A stretch of DNA of 64,000 nucleotides, from assembly GCF_002086455.1 (NCBI RefSeq), contig NZ_MVHC01000001.1:310001-374000 (forward strand), read 5' to 3'. Below are positions 60,243-64,000 of this stretch, in pieces. The notes beneath the pieces were generated by a model. The model saw nothing but the letters and a program-made list of their open reading frames with translations. It was not told where the DNA came from and searched no databases. Each line of letters starts with the position of its first letter. Position 1 is the first letter of the stretch. The position numbers and the translations under genes are program-made. This DNA comes from Mycolicibacter algericus DSM 45454. Lineage in GTDB: Bacteria > Actinomycetota > Actinomycetes > Mycobacteriales > Mycobacteriaceae.

Positions 60243-61013
60243 CTAGACAAGGTTGATGACCAACGCGGGGTGCACCAGCAGCACAACGCCAAGGATTACG
60301 AGCACCGCCCCCGTGACGCGCGTGAGCCAATCGCCGAAGGAGGCGACTCGCTCCAGCCAGATCACCACCGAGAGCGCCAGCATCCACGCCAATTGCATGG
60401 TGCCGAAGGCGATCATGACTACGAACAGCATCCAGCAGCTGCCCAGACAAAAGACGCCGTAGCGCCCACCGGCACGAAGCGCCCGGGCCGGGCTGTCGTG
60501 GTACTTGCCGCACGGCGGGGAAACCGACAATGGCCAGTAGCAGTGCCGCAGGCACGCTGCTTTCAGCGGCGTGAGCTGATAGATCCCGGCGGCCAGCGCT
60601 ATGGCGCCGGCCAGGCGGCCGACCCACGGTGATCCGTGTGCCAGTGGCCCGTTGAGGTGGCTCCACGCCCAGAAGGCGGGGATCCCGGTGGCGCTCCACA
60701 GGGCCAGGTATCCGGCGACGAAGACGATCGCTGGAGCGGCGCTGCCGGTGGCGGCGCGGGCGTAGGCGCGAACGACGGGCAGGACCGCAGGAAGCATCAT
60801 CGCGGCCATCATGGCCACCCACGCGATGAGGAAACCGGCGAACGACATCATTGGCGCGGTCTCCATGGGCATTCCTGGCTCGGTGTCCATAGACATGGCG
60901 TCGCCGGTCATGCTGACCACTGACCACCACCAGCCCACCCCCGCCACACCCAGCAGGGCGGCCGGCAACCACGCATCAGTCCATGACCACTCACGCATTT
61001 CGGTGCTGTTCAT
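60243..61013 (-). CDS. DUF2182 metal-binding membrane protein
   Basis: 256 residues with about six to seven helices. The first loop is rich in Met and Asp (SMTGDAMSMDTEPGMPMETAPMM), followed by WVAMMAAMMLPAVLPVV and a LGSCWMLFVVMIAFGTMQLAWMLAL segment with a Cys. DUF2182 proteins are predicted metal-binding integral membrane proteins, often near copper genes. It starts three bases after the MerR stop, so both are one unit, probably induced by metal. Confidence 0.85.
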   Translation of the reverse strand: MNSTEMREWSWTDAWLPAALLGVAGVGWWWSVVSMTGDAMSMDTEPGMPMETAPMMSFAGFLIAWVAMMAAMMLPAVLPVVRAYARAATGSAAPAIVFVAGYLALWSATGIPAFWAWSHLNGPLAHGSPWVGRLAGAIALAAGIYQLTPLKAACLRHCYWPLSVSPPCGKYHDSPARALRAGGRYGVFCLGSCWMLFVVMIAFGTMQLAWMLALSVVIWLERVASFGDWLTRVTGAVLVILGVVLLVHPALVINLV

Positions 61014-61016
61014 GGT

Positions 61017-61448
61017 CTAGTGGCCGGGACCGACGGTGGCGTCGGCATCCAGGTCGCTTTCCAGAATCCAGCACACCGTGGACTGGTCATGTTCGGTGGG
61101 CGCGGCGTGCGCCGCGTGGTCGAGAAGGGTCTGCAGGTGGCCTTCGAGGGCGACCAGTTCGGCGATCTGCGCGCGGACTTGGTCCAGACGGGTGTGCAGG
61201 ACCTGTTGCACGTGCCCGCACGGCACCTCACCGCGGTCGTGGATCGCCAGGATTTGGCGCACCTTCTGCAAGGTCAGCCCGGCGGCTTGGCCCCGATGGA
61301 TGAACCGCAGCCGATCCACGACCTCGGGCCCGTAGTCGCGGTACCCCGACGCCGTGCGTGCCGGTGGCGGGAGCAGCCCCGCGTTCTCGTAGAAGCGAAT
61401 GGTTTTCGCGCTGGTATTGCTGAGTTTCGCTAGTTCGCCGATCTGCAT
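61017..61448 (-). CDS. MerR family heavy-metal regulator
   Basis: 143 residues. Winged helix MQIGELAKLSNTSAKTIRFYENAGLLPPPART with GYRDYG, dimer helix, and metal-binding candidates Cys77 and His79 (VPCGHV) and Cys126 (TVCWILE). This ligand set resembles the Zn/Cd/Pb-type MerR proteins more than CueR, which uses two cysteines in a C-terminal loop. It transcribes away from DUF1490-ctpV across a 21-base palindrome, which is its probable operator. Confidence 0.88.
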   Translation of the reverse strand: MQIGELAKLSNTSAKTIRFYENAGLLPPPARTASGYRDYGPEVVDRLRFIHRGQAAGLTLQKVRQILAIHDRGEVPCGHVQQVLHTRLDQVRAQIAELVALEGHLQTLLDHAAHAAPTEHDQSTVCWILESDLDADATVGPGH

Positions 61449-61449
61449 G

Positions 61450-61497
61450 GAACCCATCCTTGACCTTCCACTGTACTGGAAGGTCAAGGATGGGTTC
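61450..61497. promoter_or_regulatory. 21-bp perfect palindrome, MerR operator/promoter
   Basis: Arms 61450-61470 and 61477-61497 are exact reverse complements around CTGTAC. The core ACCTTCCA...TGGAAGGT is the classical MerR operator. TTGACC and, 20 bases on, AAGGAT could be the over-spaced -35 and -10 of the promoter towards DUF1490-ctpV. The left arm ends two bases beyond the merR start codon (61446-61448). Confidence 0.8.
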
Positions 61498-61569
61498 GTG
61501 TCGCTCCGCAGCGACCGTGGCCGACTGGTCACCGTTTGGCGGTGCAACGACGGGAAGGGAGTGCTTGGT

Positions 61570-61866
61570 ATGGCGTGGCATGGGTTCTTGATGAAGGCGG
61601 CGCCCACGGTGGTAACCGGGGTGGTGGGGGTTGCGGCGTATGAGGCAGTGCGCACGGCCGTGGCGAAGGTTCCGTTGCGCACGGCAACCGTTGCTGTGAC
61701 CGCGTGGGGCATCCGGGCCGCCCGCGAAGCGCAGCGCACGGCCGAAACGAACACGGAACAGATCCGATTGACGGTCGCCGACGTGGTTGCCGAGGCACGA
61801 GAGCGCGCCGGAGAGGACACCGAACCGGCGATCGTGACGAGCCCGGGCGACGGCCATGACGACTGA
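61570..61866 (+). CDS. DUF1490 family protein (Rv0968-like)
   Basis: 98 residues: hydrophobic helix [22 protein letters not shown], amphipathic middle ([20 protein letters not shown]) and an acidic/His end DGHDD. It resembles Rv0968 of the M. tuberculosis ctpV operon and is paralogous to the DUF1490 protein at 53641-53937. The start ATG follows GGGAAGGGAG. The stop overlaps the ctpV start region by 11 bases. Confidence 0.87.
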   Translation: MAWHGFLMKAAPTVVTGVVGVAAYEAVRTAVAKVPLRTATVAVTAWGIRAAREAQRTAETNTEQIRLTVADVVAEARERAGEDTEPAIVTSPGDGHDD

Positions 61867-64000
61867 GGTCCTGCCGGCCGCCGACGCCACGGCGACGGTC
61901 GTATCGGACGCGTCCGGGCGGATGCGGCTGCGCATCACCGGATTTCATGTCGATGCGGTCCGGGCCGTCGCGATCGAGGAGACTCTGGCCACGGTGCCCG
62001 GTGTGCAGGCGGTGACGGCCTATCCGCGCACGGCATCGGTGGTGATCCAGTATTCGCCGCAGCGCTGCGACACCGCGGCCGTGCTGTCGGCGATCGGGCA
62101 AGCCGAGCACATCCCTGCAGAGTTGGTGCCCACCCGCGCCTCGCATTCCGGCGATGCCCGCACCCCCGGGGTGGTTCGCAAGGCCATCGGTGGACTCCGC
62201 CGATTGCTGGGCGCCCGGGCCGATAGCGACGCGCCGCGCGACACCGAGGGTAGTGGCGGTTGCGGGCAGGGACAGGGCGGTGCGTGCGGCACGGCGTCCT
62301 CGGGCGAGCTGAACAGGCGTGAGCAGCGGAACTGGTTGCGGCGGTTGCGGCTGGCCATGCCGTTGGCGCTGCTGGCGTCGGTGTCGACGATGGTGTTCGG
62401 CGCCTATCCGTGGGCGGGGTGGTTGGCGTTCGCGGCGACGGTACCGGTGCAATTCGTCGCCGGGTGGCCGTTCCTGCGCGGCGCGGTGCAACAGGCGCGG
62501 GCGGGAAGCGCCAACATGGACACGCTGATCACACTGGGCACATTGACCGCATTCGGCTACTCCACGTATGAGTTGTTCGCCGGTGGCGCACTGTTCTTCG
62601 AGACGGCGGCGCTGATCATTGCGTTCGTGGTGCTGGGTCGCTACTTCGAGGCCAGATCCACGAGCAAGGCGTCGGAGGCGATCGGCAAGCTTTTGGAGAT
62701 GGGCGCCAAGGAAGCCTGCCTGCTCGTCGACGGGCAAGAAATTCTCGTGCCGGTTGATCAGGTACAAGTCGGAGACCTGGTACGGGTACGGCCTGGGGAG
62801 AAGATCCCGGTCGACGGCGAGATCACCGACGGGCGCGCCGCCGTCGATGAGTCAATGCTGACCGGCGAGTCCGTCCCGGTCGAAAAATCGGTGGGCGACC
62901 GTGTTGCCGGTGCGACGGTCAACATCGACGGGCTGCTGACCGTGCGCGCCACCGCCGTCGGCGCCGATACCGCACTGGCGCAGATTGTGCGCCTGGTCGA
63001 GCAGGCACAGGGCGGCAAGGCCCCCGTGCAGCGACTGGCTGACCGCGTCTCGGCGGTGTTCGTCCCGGCCGTCGTCGGGGTTGCCGCGGTGACATTTGCC
63101 GGGTGGACGCTGATCGCCGCCAACCCGGTCGCCGGTATGACCGCCGCGGTCGCGGTGCTGATCATCGCATGCCCCTGTGCGCTGGGCCTGGCCACCCCGA
63201 CGGCGATCACGGTCGGCACCGGCCGCGGCGCGGAACTGGGGATCCTGGTCAAAGGCGGCGAGGTAATGGAAGCCTCGAAGAAGATCGACACCGTGGTCTT
63301 CGACAAAACCGGCACGCTGACCCGCGCCCAGATGCGGGTCACCGATGTGATTGCCGGCAAGCGGCGCCAGCCCAATCTGGTGCTGCGAATCGCCGCCGCG
63401 GTCGAGTCGGGCTCCGAGCACCCCATCGGCACAGCGATCGTCGCGGCCGCGCGCGAGCTGGGGTTGCAGATTCCGGCCACGACGGCGTTCACCAGCCTCG
63501 CCGGCCACGGGGTGCGGGCCCAGATCGACGGCCGCACCGTGCTGGTCGGACGTCGCACACTTGTCGACGATCACGATTTGGTTCTGCCTGAGCACCTTTC
63601 TGCGGCGGCCGCCGAACTCGAAGAGCAAGGCCGCACCGCGGTGTTCGTCGGCCGCGACGACCACGTTGTGGGCGTGCTCGCCGTCGCTGACACGGTCAAG
63701 GACGACGCCGCCGACGTGGTCGCTCAACTGCAAGCCATGGGCCTGCAGGTCGCCATGATCACCGGCGACAACGCCCGCACGGCCGCCGCGATCGCCACGC
63801 AGGTCGGCATCGATCACGTCCTGGCTGAGGTGCTGCCGCAGGACAAGGTCACCGAAATCGAGCGGCTACAAGACCAGGGGCGGGTGGTCGCGATGGTGGG
63901 CGACGGCGTCAACGACGCCCCCGCGCTGGTGCAGGCCGATCTGGGCATCGCGATCGGCACCGGCACCGACGTGGCCATCGAGGCCTCCGACATCACGCTG
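61856..64000 (+). CDS. ctpV: CtpV-like copper-type P-type ATPase (3' partial)
   Basis: 715 codons visible with no stop; the C-terminal helices lie beyond the window. N-terminal HMA-like domain without CxxC ([21 protein letters not shown]), a Gly/Cys-rich linker, the transport motif C439-P-C441, D483KTGT, SEHPIG with the ATP-binding His-Pro, and [20 protein letters not shown]. Collinear with M. tuberculosis CtpV, a copper exporter. The gene order DUF1490-ctpV is the same, but the regulator is MerR rather than CsoR. Confidence 0.93.
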   Translation, partial: MTTEVLPAADATATVVSDASGRMRLRITGFHVDAVRAVAIEETLATVPGVQAVTAYPRTASVVIQYSPQRCDTAAVLSAIGQAEHIPAELVPTRASHSGDARTPGVVRKAIGGLRRLLGARADSDAPRDTEGSGGCGQGQGGACGTASSGELNRREQRNWLRRLRLAMPLALLASVSTMVFGAYPWAGWLAFAATVPVQFVAGWPFLRGAVQQARAGSANMDTLITLGTLTAFGYSTYELFAGGALFFETAALIIAFVVLGRYFEARSTSKASEAIGKLLEMGAKEACLLVDGQEILVPVDQVQVGDLVRVRPGEKIPVDGEITDGRAAVDESMLTGESVPVEKSVGDRVAGATVNIDGLLTVRATAVGADTALAQIVRLVEQAQGGKAPVQRLADRVSAVFVPAVVGVAAVTFAGWTLIAANPVAGMTAAVAVLIIACPCALGLATPTAITVGTGRGAELGILVKGGEVMEASKKIDTVVFDKTGTLTRAQMRVTDVIAGKRRQPNLVLRIAAAVESGSEHPIGTAIVAAARELGLQIPATTAFTSLAGHGVRAQIDGRTVLVGRRTLVDDHDLVLPEHLSAAAAELEEQGRTAVFVGRDDHVVGVLAVADTVKDDAADVVAQLQAMGLQVAMITGDNARTAAAIATQVGIDHVLAEVLPQDKVTEIERLQDQGRVVAMVGDGVNDAPALVQADLGIAIGTGTDVAIEASDITL

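Overview
The window is high-GC DNA from a mycobacterium, most likely an environmental Mycobacterium or Mycolicibacterium. Evidence: a UsfY-UsfX-SigF locus, MPT63-like, antigen-85-like and cutinase-type secreted proteins, Rv0203-type hemophore genes, a 13E12/DUF222 HNH protein with an SOS box, UdgX with the KRRIH loop, and CmtR, CtpG and CtpV relatives that closely resemble the M. tuberculosis proteins. GTG starts and 4-base ATGA/GTGA overlaps are frequent.

Bases 1-48,100 form a stress and redox region. It starts with the 3' part of an Rv2629-like baeRF gene and a 13E12 HNH gene. It then holds an SDR/GMC oxidoreductase/gluconate-dehydrogenase-subunit-3 operon, a small heat-shock cluster (Hsp20, HspR-like MerR, J-domain protein), a TPP enzyme, UdgX, orphan CheB and CheR-PAS genes, ANTAR regulators, two glycosyltransferases, two cutinases, an Ag85-like protein, two hemerythrins, a PLP decarboxylase, a cytochrome b/molybdopterin fusion, a GH15 hydrolase, manganese catalase, an FAD-Rieske protein, sigF and its partners, CsbD and a GlnR-like regulator. 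Sixteen transcription units have a GTTT/GGTT-N15-17-GGGTA element close upstream, including usfX-sigF itself, so much of this region reads as a SigF regulon island. Several STAS, HATPase and MEDS proteins suggest partner-switching control of SigF.

From 48,299 to the right edge is acquired DNA. A hemophore gene is cut at its codon 49, and immediately beyond the cut begins a Tn7-like transposon with TnsA, TnsB (DD35E), TnsC and TniQ in one overlapping operon. Behind it lie a cadmium/lead module (cmtR, DUF1490, ctpG), an arsenic module (arsR, arsM, acr3, arsC) and ynfA. A sequence resembling the inverted left end occurs at 60,165. Beyond it lies a second metal module (DUF2182 protein, MerR, DUF1490, ctpV-like ATPase running off the edge) with a 21-bp perfect palindrome as promoter/operator. 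The true right end may be there or outside the window.

Three genes (cheR-PAS, the DUF1360 gene, acr3) need a single-base correction to restore family-typical proteins. They should be checked as true mutations or assembly errors. No tRNA, rRNA or CRISPR array was seen.
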